From JAPWJZ01 sp964575605 (GTDB taxonomy: Bacteria > Pseudomonadota > Alphaproteobacteria > Micavibrionales > UBA2020), in NCBI GenBank assembly GCA_964575605.1, contig CAZNRN010000014.1, forward strand, positions 1 to 64,000: DNA of 64,000 nucleotides, written 5' to 3'. Positions 17,653 to 28,572 of the stretch are shown piece by piece. The translations under genes and the position numbers were made by a program. The notes under the pieces were generated by a model that ran no database searches, was not told where the DNA came from, and saw nothing but the letters and a program-made list of their open reading frames with translations. Position 1 is the stretch's first letter, and each line of letters opens with the position of its first letter.

Positions 17653-18080
17653 GACGTCAAAGATAGGGGGGAAGCGTGTCACATGTCCAGACGGGAGGAT
17701 TTTTACCGATTTTTCACTTTTGGGGATGAAATTGACACCGTTGAGTCTGTTTTTGATGTCATCACACGCACGAGTCGCTGAAGTGATTCGCGCGCATGAT
17801 CATCCCGCACAACACCCGCGCGAAAGTTTTTGCAGAGGCGCGCGCGAATGTAGAACGCTTGTTCATCATCACGCATCACGCAGATGAGCGATGCGCAAAC
17901 CGGTGTGAAAAGTTTCGGCTAGAGGGTGGAAGAAACGGGATTTTTTCGGGCGGTTGTGGTGGGCGTCAGGTTGCGAAAAACACTTATATATATGTGAGGC
18001 GAAAAATGCAGGTTGTTAAATAAAGACGGGGGTTTCTTGCATATTTGAAAAAGGCGTTTCGGGTATCCCTGAAAAGGCGA
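17653..18080. other. Long intergenic region without a convincing gene
   Basis: Together with the terminator and 3' part up to 18132 this is about 480 bases without a supported CDS. Short frames exist but lack ribosome sites and have atypical composition. I see no tRNA, known small RNA or clear repeat; an unannotated small RNA cannot be excluded. Confidence 0.5.
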
Positions 18081-18104
18081 AGGGCGCCCCTTGCGGGTCG
18101 CCCT
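18081..18104 (-). terminator. Probable terminator of the histone-like gene
   Basis: AGGGCGCCCC-TTGC-GGGTCGCCCT forms a 9-pair hairpin with one mismatch. On the minus strand it is followed by TTCGCCTTTTC. It lies about 30 bases after the stop of the 25-residue basic protein. Confidence 0.55.
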
Positions 18105-18132
18105 CCACTTTAGGCAAAGTAGCTCCAAGAGC

Positions 18133-18210
18133 TTACTTCTTTTTGCCTTTTTTCTTCGCGACTTTTTTCTTCGCGGGTTTTTTAGCTTTCGCTTTCTTTT
18201 TCGTAGCCAT
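18133..18210 (-). CDS. Tiny lysine/alanine-rich histone-like protein
   Basis: A 25-residue frame, MATKKKAKAKKPAKKKVAKKK followed by GKKK, with 15 lysines. Its composition is that of histone H1/HctB-like C-terminal tails, which bind DNA nonspecifically; such mini-proteins are seen in several alphaproteobacteria. It has a purine-rich ribosome site (GGGAAG, 6 bases upstream) and its own terminator, so I regard it as a real gene although very short. Role inferred: nucleoid binding. Confidence 0.65.
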   Translation of the reverse strand: MATKKKAKAKKPAKKKVAKKKGKKK

Positions 18211-18334
18211 TGTTTTCTTCCCTATTTGTAGAGGTTGAACAAACTAGAAAAACTCGAGTTGCCTCTCATCTCTCTAATCATAATTATATTTTAGAACGTG
18301 ATTCTCACCTTTGTCAAAAGAATATTCATGTGAA

Positions 18335-18360
18335 GAGGCCCGGAGTCACCTCCGGGCCTC
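18335..18360. terminator. Strong hairpin, possible bidirectional terminator
   Basis: A perfect 11-base-pair GC-rich stem (GAGGCCCGGAG, loop TCAC, CTCCGGGCCTC) between the histone-like gene and the 18404 gene. On the minus strand it follows the stop of the exported Cys protein by about 44 bases. The downstream T-run is poor on both strands. Confidence 0.5.
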
Positions 18361-18372
18361 TCGTCAGTCGTG

Positions 18373-18398
18373 TGATCATCATCGCGTGATGATGATCA
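18373..18398. repeat. Second perfect hairpin next to the terminator
   Basis: TGATCATCATC-GCGT-GATGATGATCA, 11 pairs plus a wobble, immediately downstream (minus strand) of the 18404 stop codon. It could stabilise the 3' end of that mRNA or act with the next hairpin as a tandem terminator. Confidence 0.45.
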
Positions 18399-18403
18399 TG
18401 TCA

Positions 18404-18799
18404 TCATTCTTCTACTGCTTCACCGTGATCGCGCACATCACCGGTCTTCGCCTTGATTTCATCTTCGGTGTGGCCCTTGTCGCCCATGCATTTCTTGAAC
18501 GACGATGCTTTCTCTTCTTCCGAAGGCGCTGCGCCGCCCTCTTCGCGCGGCTTAGCGGCCTTGATGTCGCATTCCGCGCGGTCGGTTTCGAAGGTGTCGG
18601 CGGGCACGTCGGCGGCGGCCGCTTCGTCGGCTTCCGCTTCACCGTCCGAGGGGTCGGCGACGGCGGGTGCGGGGACGCTGTTGGCGGCTGCGGCGGGCAT
18701 CACTTTATCGGCGGATTTGTCTTCGGCCTGTGCGAGGTACGAAACGCTGCCGAAGGCGATGACGCCCAGCAGCGCTGCGATCACAAAGTAGTTTTTCAT
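18404..18799 (-). CDS. Exported acidic Cys protein, paralogue 1
   Basis: 131 residues: signal peptide or membrane anchor MKNYFVIAALLGVIAFGSVSYLAQA, then an acidic Ala/Asp/Glu/Pro-rich region, a Cys in RAECDIKAAKP and a second in KKCMGDKGHTEDEIKA. The N-terminus and the Cys-Met-x3-G-x-T-x-x-E-I segment match the next protein at 18949, so the two are a diverged duplication. Likely periplasmic; function unknown. Confidence 0.75.
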   Translation of the reverse strand: MKNYFVIAALLGVIAFGSVSYLAQAEDKSADKVMPAAAANSVPAPAVADPSDGEAEADEAAAADVPADTFETDRAECDIKAAKPREEGGAAPSEEEKASSFKKCMGDKGHTEDEIKAKTGDVRDHGEAVEE

Positions 18800-18948
18800 G
18801 GCTGTGCTCCGGTGTTTGGGATGTTGTTATTTCATGCGGCGCATGTCTTGCGCCTGCACAACAAATCTGCGCCTTTGCAGCGCTGAAAACAAGCGCGGGC
18901 AGCGCGATTCGCGCATGTTGTGGCGCAAATATGACAGGGTAAAACGGC

Positions 18949-19335
18949 TTACTGGCCGTTGCTGTTTTCAATCTCTTCTGAGGTGTAGCCCATGCTCGAC
19001 ATGCAGTCCATGTACTGGCCGTCGCGCATTTCCTGGCTGCGGTTGTCTTTCACGCCGTTGCCGCGGATTTTGCCGTAAGCGATGGTGCGGCAGACGGCTT
19101 TGTCGCGCTTCGCCTGCTCGGCATTCGGCTCGCCGGTGTCTTCGGCAGGGACTTCTGCTTCCGGGACGGCGCCGGCGGGGTCGGGGGTGGCGTCGACAGG
19201 GGTTTCCGGTGCCGTTACGGTGACGGTGCCGCCGCCGTTGTCGCCTGCGTCACCCTCCTGCGCATGCGCCAGCAGCGAGATGCTGCCGAAAGCAAAGACG
19301 CCCATCAGGGCTGCAAGGATGAAATAGGTTCTCAT
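18949..19335 (-). CDS. Exported acidic Cys protein, paralogue 2
   Basis: From ATG 19335 (GGGAG 9 bases upstream) the protein is 128 residues with signal peptide MRTYFILAALMGVFAFGSIS ending LLAHAQ, an acidic Pro/Glu linker, Cys in DKAVCRTIAYGKIRGNGVKD and Cys in MDCMSSMGYTSEEIEN. The frame opens further upstream to 19419, but that part would place a Cys-rich segment before the signal. Paralogue of the 18404 protein in the same orientation, 149 bases apart. Function unknown. Confidence 0.75.
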   Translation of the reverse strand: MRTYFILAALMGVFAFGSISLLAHAQEGDAGDNGGGTVTVTAPETPVDATPDPAGAVPEAEVPAEDTGEPNAEQAKRDKAVCRTIAYGKIRGNGVKDNRSQEMRDGQYMDCMSSMGYTSEEIENSNGQ

Positions 19336-19472
19336 GACGTGGCACTCCCTCTGTCCTGTTGTGATCAAACACGGCTTGAAGGAACAGCGCAAGGTGCAAG
19401 AGGTGCAAAATTGGCACAATCATCCGCTTTCACATGCGCGAATTACATAAACACAAAATATGAGGTGTTGTG

Positions 19473-21149
19473 TTACCGCTTCTTGCGCGGTGCTGCTTGC
19501 TTCGCAACAGGGCAGAGGTTGTAGAGCGCGGGATATTCATCGCCTTTGAGCCGCTTGTCGAGTTCGGGTGCGTAGAGCCTGTCTTTTATCTCCTGGCACT
19601 TCCCATTCACGCGCAGGCCATAGTCTGCGAGCGCTTTCTCCGCCCCTTTCTGCCGCCGCGCGGGGTAGAAGATCATCAAAGGGCCTTCGTGCGCGTCTAG
19701 CTTGGCCTGTATCAGCTTGTTGATGCCGATGCCCTTGTCCGAATGGAATGCGCGGCTGTGGATGCGCAGAAAGGGCGTTTCGGGCGGGAATTGCGGCAGC
19801 AGGAAGGCATAGGCGTCTTCCGAGGCCATCAGCACCATGGTGGAGGGCTTCATCACGGGCGGCGTGATATCGGCCACCGCGCTTGTCCAGCCGTCCCTGC
19901 GGCCCCAGTCGCCCGGCTGGATGGCTAGCGCGAGCGCCGCCAGCAGCGCGGCCGCGAATGTGGCGCGTGTCTTGCGTTCCACAGGCAGCAGGTCGATGCA
20001 GAAGACGATCAGCAGCGGCGCCAGCATCTCGATAGGCAGGATGTAACGGTAGACGGCCTGCAGCGATACCCAGGCGACATAGGCGGCAGACGTCATCCAC
20101 AGCAGGAAGGCCGCGGGCCTGTCGGCGGATATCTGCCCGCCCTTGCCGCGGCGGCCCGAGACCAGTACGCCCGTCACAGCAACCCATATCAGCGTGTAGA
20201 GCGCAGGCACACGCCAGTCGCGCCACGGTATCTCGTTCACGAGGTAGGGGTCGACCGCCATGCGGTAGGGCACTGCCCAGCGCCAGCCGGGCGGCACATA
20301 GAAGTCCTTGAAGTTCTGCGGCGGCGCCAGTGGCGACTGGAAGAACTTGTTGAAGTAGGGGAAGGTAGGGCTGTCGAAATGGGCGAAGAGGTACCAAGCC
20401 CAGTGCCCGAAGCCCGCCACAAAGCCCAGCATGATGCCGCAACCGAGGAAGAAGGCCAGCCAGAAGCCGCGTTTCAGGTTCTGCGGCGCCACCAGCATCG
20501 CAAAGCACAATCCTATGCAGAAGCTGGCCGTGGTGAGCTTCAGCCCTGCCGCCAGCCCCGCGGGGATACCGAAGAAGAAGACGAGGTGCGCGATATCCTT
20601 GAGCGGCGCTGTGCGCAGGCGTTCGAAGTTCACCAGCACAAGCAAAGCCGAGAGGAAGATGCCGAGGCTCGTCACATTGTCATAGAAAAGGGTGCCGATC
20701 TCGGAGATACCCATGCCGCCGAAGAAGCCCAGCAGCGCGAGCGCCGCTGCCGCCAGCACCTTGCGCTTCGCGTCCTGTATGTCGAGCGAAAGATGCGCCA
20801 GCAGGAACAGCAGGGTGATGTTGAGGCCTTGCACACACGAGAGGATGAAGAAGGCGAGCTGCAGGGGCAGCGCTGTCGCCAGAAGGTAGAAGGGGATGTC
20901 GAGCGTGGGGTTGTGGAAGAACTGCCCCTGTGAGGGGAGGAAGTCGATGCCGCTGGCATAGCGCCCCGTCCAGAGCGCCCAGGCGTTGTACCAATGATAG
21001 TTCCGCAGGTCCCAGTTCGCATCCTGCCCCAGCCACATCGACAACACACCCGTGAAGAGCGGCGCGAGCGTGATAAATCCCAGCGCAAGGCGGCGCGCAG
21101 GCGTGCCTTTGGGCGGAAGAACAGCGGACGTGGATGCGGGAGCCGTCAT
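19473..21149 (-). CDS. Polytopic membrane protein, GT-C glycosyltransferase-like
   Basis: A 558-residue inner-membrane protein with about ten hydrophobic helices. The first periplasmic loop carries an acidic motif (GQDANWDLRNYHWYNAWALW) in the position where GT-C-fold polyprenyl-phosphate-sugar transferases have catalytic Asp residues, and VYRYILPIEMLAPLLIVF occurs near the last helices. The C-terminal 140 residues form a soluble, probably periplasmic domain with a basic tail. A role in glycosylating envelope polymers is inferred from topology; donor and acceptor are unknown. Confidence 0.72.
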   Translation of the reverse strand: MTAPASTSAVLPPKGTPARRLALGFITLAPLFTGVLSMWLGQDANWDLRNYHWYNAWALWTGRYASGIDFLPSQGQFFHNPTLDIPFYLLATALPLQLAFFILSCVQGLNITLLFLLAHLSLDIQDAKRKVLAAAALALLGFFGGMGISEIGTLFYDNVTSLGIFLSALLVLVNFERLRTAPLKDIAHLVFFFGIPAGLAAGLKLTTASFCIGLCFAMLVAPQNLKRGFWLAFFLGCGIMLGFVAGFGHWAWYLFAHFDSPTFPYFNKFFQSPLAPPQNFKDFYVPPGWRWAVPYRMAVDPYLVNEIPWRDWRVPALYTLIWVAVTGVLVSGRRGKGGQISADRPAAFLLWMTSAAYVAWVSLQAVYRYILPIEMLAPLLIVFCIDLLPVERKTRATFAAALLAALALAIQPGDWGRRDGWTSAVADITPPVMKPSTMVLMASEDAYAFLLPQFPPETPFLRIHSRAFHSDKGIGINKLIQAKLDAHEGPLMIFYPARRQKGAEKALADYGLRVNGKCQEIKDRLYAPELDKRLKGDEYPALYNLCPVAKQAAPRKKR

Positions 21150-21172
21150 GCCCCTATGATAATGCGTTATCT

Positions 21173-21775
21173 TCAGGGTTTATAGGGTTCTTCGGGCGGT
21201 GCCGGAAGAGTTGAAGGCGACGTGGAGCGTCTTCGAGGCTCATCTATGTTTCTGGAAGGAGTTGCTCGCGCGGATGAGGGCAAACGGCCTGATGTTTTGG
21301 AAACAGCGCGTGCAGCGGGTTTGGCCTGTGCGCCCAGACCGCCAGCTGACCTGCCCGGCTGTAAGGGCTTTACCGGGCGCTCGGCTGTTTTCTTCAAGGT
21401 GTCCAGTATCGTCTTGCCTTTGAAAGACATGGCGGGCACGTAAAGGTCACCTGCAGCGCCGGGCAAACCCTTAAATGACATTTCTGGAACATAAAGGTCT
21501 CCGATCGCACCCGGCAGCCCCTTGAAAGACATTTCGGGCACGAAGAGATCACCCACGGCACCCTGCTTGCCCTTGAAGGAAAGCATGGGAACGTAAAGAT
21601 CGCCCGCAGCGCCTGGCAGCCCTTTGAAAGACATCTTCGGCACATAGAGGTTCAGGTTTTGCGCTTTCCCCAATTTCTGAACAGCCGGGACAGTCACTGT
21701 CATATCATTCAACCCCGCCGCAACGGCAGGGAGTGAAAACGCCAGCAAGAGCCAGAGTATGGCTGCGGTGCGCAT
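21173..21775 (-). CDS. Exported protein with 17-residue tandem repeats
   Basis: 200 residues. A signal peptide (MRTAAILWLLLAFSLPAVAA) is followed from residue 43 by four complete and one partial copy of a 17-residue unit, L-[YF]-V-P-x-[ML]-S-F-K-G-[LK]-[PQ]-G-A-x-G-D. The C-terminal third is basic and Ser/Pro/Ala-rich (disordered). The alternation VPxMSF / GLPGA suggests a beta-solenoid or extended adhesive repeat. It is 8 bases downstream of another exported protein, so they form an operon. I do not recognise the family. Confidence 0.75.
   Translation of the reverse strand: MRTAAILWLLLAFSLPAVAAGLNDMTVTVPAVQKLGKAQNLNLYVPKMSFKGLPGAAGDLYVPMLSFKGKQGAVGDLFVPEMSFKGLPGAIGDLYVPEMSFKGLPGAAGDLYVPAMSFKGKTILDTLKKTAERPVKPLQPGRSAGGLGAQAKPAARAVSKTSGRLPSSARATPSRNIDEPRRRSTSPSTLPAPPEEPYKP
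21416..21649 (-). repeat. In-frame 51-base tandem repeat (4.6 copies)
   Basis: These bases encode residues 43-120 of the exported repeat protein: four 17-residue units and a 10-residue partial one. Copies differ at only a few codons, consistent with expansion by slippage or unequal recombination. Confidence 0.8.
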
Positions 21776-21783
21776 GTGTTGTT

Positions 21784-22245
21784 TCAGAAATCACCCTTCA
21801 CGAAGTAATTTCCTGAGCCTTGTGCCCATGCCGGCGTGCCGCCCGCAGGAGAAGTCTGCGAACCGGTGCTGAGGAAGTTGAGCTGGCAGGCGTAACTTTT
21901 GTCTCCGTTCGCGTATATCGGGGCGGTGTCCTGGCGGAACATGCTTATTTTCTGAGAGTTGATGACCATCTTTTTGCGATTGTCGCCTCCCACGGTGTAG
22001 TTGGCGATATCGGCATGTCCCGAACGTTGCCAGAGTTTGGGGTCGTTCATGTTGGATTTGCTGATGCTGTCCGAGGAGTTGGTATAGGTGTAGCAATGCA
22101 CGCTGATAGCCTTGACGTCTTCCGACACATCTTCGAGCGTAATCTTGCCAATCGAGAGGGTGACGTAGTCGCTTTTATCGAGCCCCTGTGCGAAAGCCGG
22201 GGCGAATCCGAAGGCCATAAAAAGAACAAGCGCAATGAAACGCAT
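21784..22245 (-). CDS. Exported hypothetical protein, 153 residues
   Basis: Signal peptide MRFIALVLFMAFGFAPAFAQ, then a mature domain of about 133 residues with two cysteines (ISVHCYTYTNSSD and KSYACQLNFLSTG) likely forming a disulfide. AGGAG lies 8 bases before the start. It is first in an operon with the repeat protein, suggesting a joint extracytoplasmic role. Family not recognised. Confidence 0.75.
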   Translation of the reverse strand: MRFIALVLFMAFGFAPAFAQGLDKSDYVTLSIGKITLEDVSEDVKAISVHCYTYTNSSDSISKSNMNDPKLWQRSGHADIANYTVGGDNRKKMVINSQKISMFRQDTAPIYANGDKSYACQLNFLSTGSQTSPAGGTPAWAQGSGNYFVKGDF

Positions 22246-22383
22246 CTGGTATCTCCTGTTTTAAAAGATACGCGTTTTTAACAGGCGGGCGGGCGGCGGT
22301 AAAGGGCTAGCAAACAGGGGCCGCGAGGCGGGTAATTGGGAACAGCCCCCCCCTCGGCCCCTGTCCGCCTGATCCGGGGCCGT

Positions 22384-22758
22384 TTACGCCCCCGGAAAGC
22401 TGGGATGCGCCTCCGTGGTCTTGCGCTTCCAGTTGTCTTCGTCCTGTATCAGGCCCATCTCCTTTGCGGCGAGGTGCAGCAGCTGCGCCTTTTCCGCCAG
22501 CTGTTCGACCGAGAAGATTTCGCCGCGGTCGCGGATGGCGGCCGTTTCGATCAGCTTGAGCTTCAGGTAGGCCTGCTCGTCTTTATTAAATGGCGGCACG
22601 GCATCCATGCCGGTGCTGGCCTTGAACAGCGCTTCGGCATAAGAAAGCGGATTGCCCTCCTGCACGACCATGCGCGCAGATACATTGAAGCAGAACGCGA
22701 GGCGTTTGGCTTCGTCACGGACGTTTTCGCTGTTGAAAAATTCGACCTTTTCTACCAT
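22384..22758 (-). CDS. Hypothetical protein, 124 residues
   Basis: Soluble, mostly helical protein (VRDEAKRLAFCFNVSARMVV, DEQAYLKLKLIETAAIRDRG) with AAGGAG 9 bases before ATG 22758. Monocistronic. A perfect Fnr/FixK-type palindrome lies 58 bases upstream, so oxygen-dependent control is possible. Family not recognised. Confidence 0.7.
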   Translation of the reverse strand: MVEKVEFFNSENVRDEAKRLAFCFNVSARMVVQEGNPLSYAEALFKASTGMDAVPPFNKDEQAYLKLKLIETAAIRDRGEIFSVEQLAEKAQLLHLAAKEMGLIQDEDNWKRKTTEAHPSFPGA

Positions 22759-22815
22759 GGCCAGTACTCCTTGTTGGTGTTCTGGCCGGATAATAGGAGC
22801 AAACGTGCTTCGCTC

Positions 22816-22831
22816 TTTGACTTAAGTCAAA
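22816..22831. promoter_or_regulatory. Perfect palindrome matching an Fnr/FixK box
   Basis: TTTGACTTAAGTCAAA is a perfect 16-base palindrome whose core TTGAC-N4-GTCAA fits the half-sites bound by FNR/FixK/Dnr-family regulators in alphaproteobacteria. It lies upstream of the 22384 gene. Binding is inferred. Confidence 0.5.
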
Positions 22832-22879
22832 TCACCTAAAAAAGCACGCCGCTTTGTTAAGGCATTATATGCAGATATA

Positions 22880-23548
22880 TTAGCTACTTACAGATGGAAG
22901 TTTTTTCAGCTGGAGGGGACGGACGATGGTGATACCCTGCGGCTTCTCCACAGATGCGGATGGTGCTACAGCGGCTTTTTTCCGAGGTTTCCTGATCTGC
23001 TTTTGCATTTTTGCGAGTTCTGCGTCGCTGGCGTAGTCGGTGATCATATCTGCAATACGCCCGGACAATTCTTCAACGGTTACGCTGCGCTTATAACCCC
23101 TGCTCTGCGGATCGATTGAACGGCCCCAGTTTTGTATATAAAGCTCTTGCTGCCTGGTAGTTGCCGTTATCCAGTAATCATATCCCCGGAGGCTGACGGC
23201 GGCCGTACCATAAGTGTCCCGATAGCCGGGCTTTATCTCCAGACAGGTTTCGCCTGTTTTCTCATCCGAGGTGATTTTTGCGGTCAGGCCACCGTTTTCT
23301 CCAAACACGCCTGTAACCAAAGAACGCAGGGACGGGAAAGTTTCCTGGGTGATTTTCTTTTGGAACGCGGCGGTCGCGGCTGCTTTTTCCGCTGCTTCGC
23401 GCTGCGCTTTTCTTGCTTCTGCTGCTTCCCGCTTGTTGTTTTCCTTCAGAGCCCGTTTTGCTTCGCGGCGGCGCGTTTGTTCGCGGACGGCAGCTTCGTA
23501 AAAGGTGTCGGCGAGCGAGGGGGCAATATTGGCTTTTCTGCTGGGCAT
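22880..23548 (-). CDS. Coiled-coil protein with RPLQLKK tail
   Basis: 222 residues. Residues 18-70 are a long charged helix, likely coiled coil (RRREAKRALKENNKREAAEA); residues 75-165 form a compact domain; residues 185-200 are basic (KQIRKPRKKAAV). The end reads TIVRPLQLKKLPSVSS, a member of the shared tail set. No signal peptide. AGGGA precedes the start at a normal distance. Function unknown. Confidence 0.75.
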   Translation of the reverse strand: MPSRKANIAPSLADTFYEAAVREQTRRREAKRALKENNKREAAEARKAQREAAEKAAATAAFQKKITQETFPSLRSLVTGVFGENGGLTAKITSDEKTGETCLEIKPGYRDTYGTAAVSLRGYDYWITATTRQQELYIQNWGRSIDPQSRGYKRSVTVEELSGRIADMITDYASDAELAKMQKQIRKPRKKAAVAPSASVEKPQGITIVRPLQLKKLPSVSS

Positions 23549-23774
23549 GTGCTGCAGTCCCTGAAGAGTTGTTTCGCGGGACTATAGCACCAAAAAAACA
23601 GGTTATGCAAAATATAAAATAGTTCAAATGAATCAAGTTTTTAAATGGCAAACGTGCCCAAACCGGATCAGGGAAATTGCAGAAATGTTCTTGATGAATT
23701 TTTGAACCCGGCAGCTTCACGGCATAGCGGCATATATATGCGTGCGCTTCAAATGCCTGCGATTGGCGTCTTAG

Positions 23775-23849
23775 TGGTGATCCCGGTGGGATTTGAACCC
23801 ACGACCCTCTGATTAAAAGTCAGATGCTCTACCGCTGAGCTACGGAATC
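23775..23849 (-). tRNA. tRNA-Lys (anticodon TTT)
   Basis: The minus strand folds as a full cloverleaf: acceptor GATTCCG pairing with CGGGATC, D-stem GCTC/GAGC, anticodon stem TCTGA/TCAGA with loop CTTTTAA (anticodon TTT, lysine), T-arm with GGTTCAAAT, discriminator A and a genome-encoded CCA. 75 bases. Confidence 0.97.
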
Positions 23850-23930
23850 ACGGTACTAAGAGACTGAGATATATAGGAGATATATCGTGTCAGCGTCAAG
23901 GTTATACGCGCATTTACCTTATTTGTAAAA

Positions 23931-23949
23931 CTAAAAAACGGGTTTTTAG
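23931..23949 (-). terminator. Terminator after coaD
   Basis: On the minus strand CTAAAAA-CCCGT-TTTTTAG forms a hairpin followed by TTTTAC, 23 bases past the coaD stop. A second small hairpin (AAGGTA/TACCTT, 23956-23973) overlaps the stop codon. Confidence 0.5.
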
Positions 23950-23971
23950 ATAAACAAGGTAATTCAATACC

Positions 23972-24496
23972 TTATTTCTGTTTGAACCGCTTTTTGAGGG
24001 CCGAAACGACGTTCGGGGTGCAGAAATGGCGCACATTTCCGCCCAGCCGTGCGATTTCCTTCACGAAACGTGACGAAATCAGCTGGTGCTTGTCCTGCGC
24101 CATGAAGAAGACAGTTTCGATGTCGTCGTTCAGGTAGGCGTTCATGCCCGCCATCTGGAATTCGTATTCAAAGTCGGATACAGCGCGCAGGCCGCGGACG
24201 ATGACACGGCCGTTTTTCTTCTTCACGAAGTCCATCAGCAGCTCGTTGAAGGAAATAACCTCCCACGACGTGCCCGCGATCTTCTTGTTGTTCTTCATAT
24301 CGGTTTTGGCAAGCGCGATGCGCTCCGCCACCGAGAACAACGGTCCCTTGCCGGGGTTTTCCGCCACCGCCACCACTAGATGGTCGACTACCTTCATCGC
24401 GCGTTCCACGATATCGAGGTGGCCGAGCGTGATGGGATCGAAAGTGCCGGGGTAGATGCCGATAAGCTTGCCCCTGTTGCTGCCCTTTTTCGCCAC
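23972..24496 (-). CDS. coaD: Phosphopantetheine adenylyltransferase CoaD
   Basis: Fourth step of coenzyme A synthesis: transfers AMP from ATP to 4'-phosphopantetheine. The nucleotidyltransferase-fold motifs are clear: IYPGTFDPITLGHLDIVERA with the T/HxGH site (Gly25-His26), VRGLRAVSDFEYEFQMA, and ISSRFVKEIARLGG. 174 residues, normal length. It starts 3 bases after gyrA stops, so it is probably co-transcribed with gyrA, an arrangement known in alphaproteobacteria. Confidence 0.96.
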   Translation of the reverse strand: MAKKGSNRGKLIGIYPGTFDPITLGHLDIVERAMKVVDHLVVAVAENPGKGPLFSVAERIALAKTDMKNNKKIAGTSWEVISFNELLMDFVKKKNGRVIVRGLRAVSDFEYEFQMAGMNAYLNDDIETVFFMAQDKHQLISSRFVKEIARLGGNVRHFCTPNVVSALKKRFKQK

Positions 24497-24499
24497 GGG

Positions 24500-27196
<2,697 letters not shown>

Positions 27197-27342
27197 GTTT
27201 CTGGCTCTTTCAGGACTATATGAATCGTCATATTTTTTAGCATTTTTGGCGCGTGGCACAAAGACATAAATAACCCTTAAGTGTTGCCATAACGTGCTGA
27301 TATAGTCTTGATATGATTGCGAAATTGTGGAAGTTTGAAGCC

Positions 27343-28389
27343 ATGCAAAAACACCCGATCAAAACCATCGTCTGCGCCGCGATTCTTGCCGCCGCGACGC
27401 TTGTTTCAATCCCTGCCGCCGCCAGCCGCCCGGGGGGCGGGCCGGAAGGCCCTGCCAGCTGCACCGTGATGGGCAAGATCGTGCGCGTCGATGCCGATAA
27501 ACGCTCGGCCATCGTCACACTGCTGGAGATTTCCGGCTCGTCGACGCAAATGGGCTGCGTTGAGACCGGCGCGCAGGCGATGGTCGACAAAAAAGCCGAA
27601 GTCAACGTGATGGTGGACTCATCCACCCCGCCGCCCGCCGTGGGCGTCGGCGATATCGTGTTTATCGTGGTGGGCGAGGGCGGGGCGCTCAGCTTCCAGA
27701 CCTTCTTCCAGAGCACCGAGCAGATCGACGAGATCGTGGGGGAGGCGCAGATACACTTCGATAATAAACTCGAGCGCCAGAAATGGCTTTACGCCATCAA
27801 ATCCTTCATCGGCACGCAGCTGGTGGTGGACGCACTGGTGCAGCGCATCGATCCGGATACCACCAGCAAGGAACGCCGCCTCGGCGCCGCGCTGATGCTG
27901 ATTATATTGGCGCAGGACAAACAAACCGTGCCGCCCGACGCGCTGCAAACCGCGATGCGTATCGGCCTGATGGAAAGCCGCAAGACGGCCGTCGGCAACA
28001 GCATCAGGCTCTTTCCCGCCGACCCCTATCAGGTTGTGAACCAGCTGCAGGTGATGCTGCGCGACAAGGAAGGCGTGCCCGACCCCTTCGCCACCATCGT
28101 GGCGCTAGGTGAAATGGGCAGCATCGCGACCCGCGCGCTGGGCGACGTCATCGACCGCATGAACGACGCCAACATCGGCATGGTCCGCGACAAGAAAGAA
28201 GAAGCCGACATCTTCCGCGCCGCCGTCGAGAAAATGCACGGCGAAGACGACGCCGCGAAATACTTCCTGAAACGCGCCATGAACAAGGAAATCAAAGACC
28301 CCATCGGCCCCCTTGCCGAAGGCATGTGCGCGCTGAAAGGCGACACGACGATGCTCCAAAAAGTGGCCGAGTGGTGTAAGAGCCGCTAG
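27343..28389 (+). CDS. Exported hypothetical protein, 348 residues
   Basis: From ATG 27343 the protein has a signal peptide (MQKHPIKTIVCAAILAAATL...PAAAS), then a beta-rich domain of about 110 residues with two cysteines (SCTVMGKIVRVDADKRSAIV, QMGCVETGAQ) and a helical domain of about 220 residues resembling armadillo/HEAT-like helices (IVALGEMGSIATRALGDVID). An ATG at 27313 is also possible but lacks a ribosome site. Divergent from gyrA. Not recognised; likely periplasmic. Confidence 0.72.
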   Translation: MQKHPIKTIVCAAILAAATLVSIPAAASRPGGGPEGPASCTVMGKIVRVDADKRSAIVTLLEISGSSTQMGCVETGAQAMVDKKAEVNVMVDSSTPPPAVGVGDIVFIVVGEGGALSFQTFFQSTEQIDEIVGEAQIHFDNKLERQKWLYAIKSFIGTQLVVDALVQRIDPDTTSKERRLGAALMLIILAQDKQTVPPDALQTAMRIGLMESRKTAVGNSIRLFPADPYQVVNQLQVMLRDKEGVPDPFATIVALGEMGSIATRALGDVIDRMNDANIGMVRDKKEEADIFRAAVEKMHGEDDAAKYFLKRAMNKEIKDPIGPLAEGMCALKGDTTMLQKVAEWCKSR

Positions 28390-28439
28390 GACTTTCAAGG
28401 AATCCCCTGCAAAGCAAAGGATGCGCAGCATCGCCGCCG

Positions 28440-28530
28440 CGGGTTTCCTGCGACTGCGTGACGCGGCCGAGGCTGTCGTACTGGTATTTGGTGGTGCCGG
28501 TGGCGTCGAAGCCGTTGTAGGTGTGGGTTC
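28440..28530 (-). pseudogene. RHS-repeat remnant
   Basis: On the minus strand this reads YNGFDATGTTKYQYDSLGR and continues VTQSQETRGG, i.e. a YD-repeat fragment. About 71 bases (28440-28510) match 30414-30484 of the downstream RHS module with two differences. It has no start and is flanked by unrelated sequence, so it is a recombination scar from a lost RHS tip module. Confidence 0.75.
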
Positions 28531-28572
28531 ACATACTGTTGAGGAAAATATTTTCAGAGGGTGCGAATTGGC

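Noticed and set aside
17683..18023. Short plus-strand frames in the 17.7-18.0 kb intergenic region
   Set aside because: No ribosome sites, odd composition and no family resemblance.
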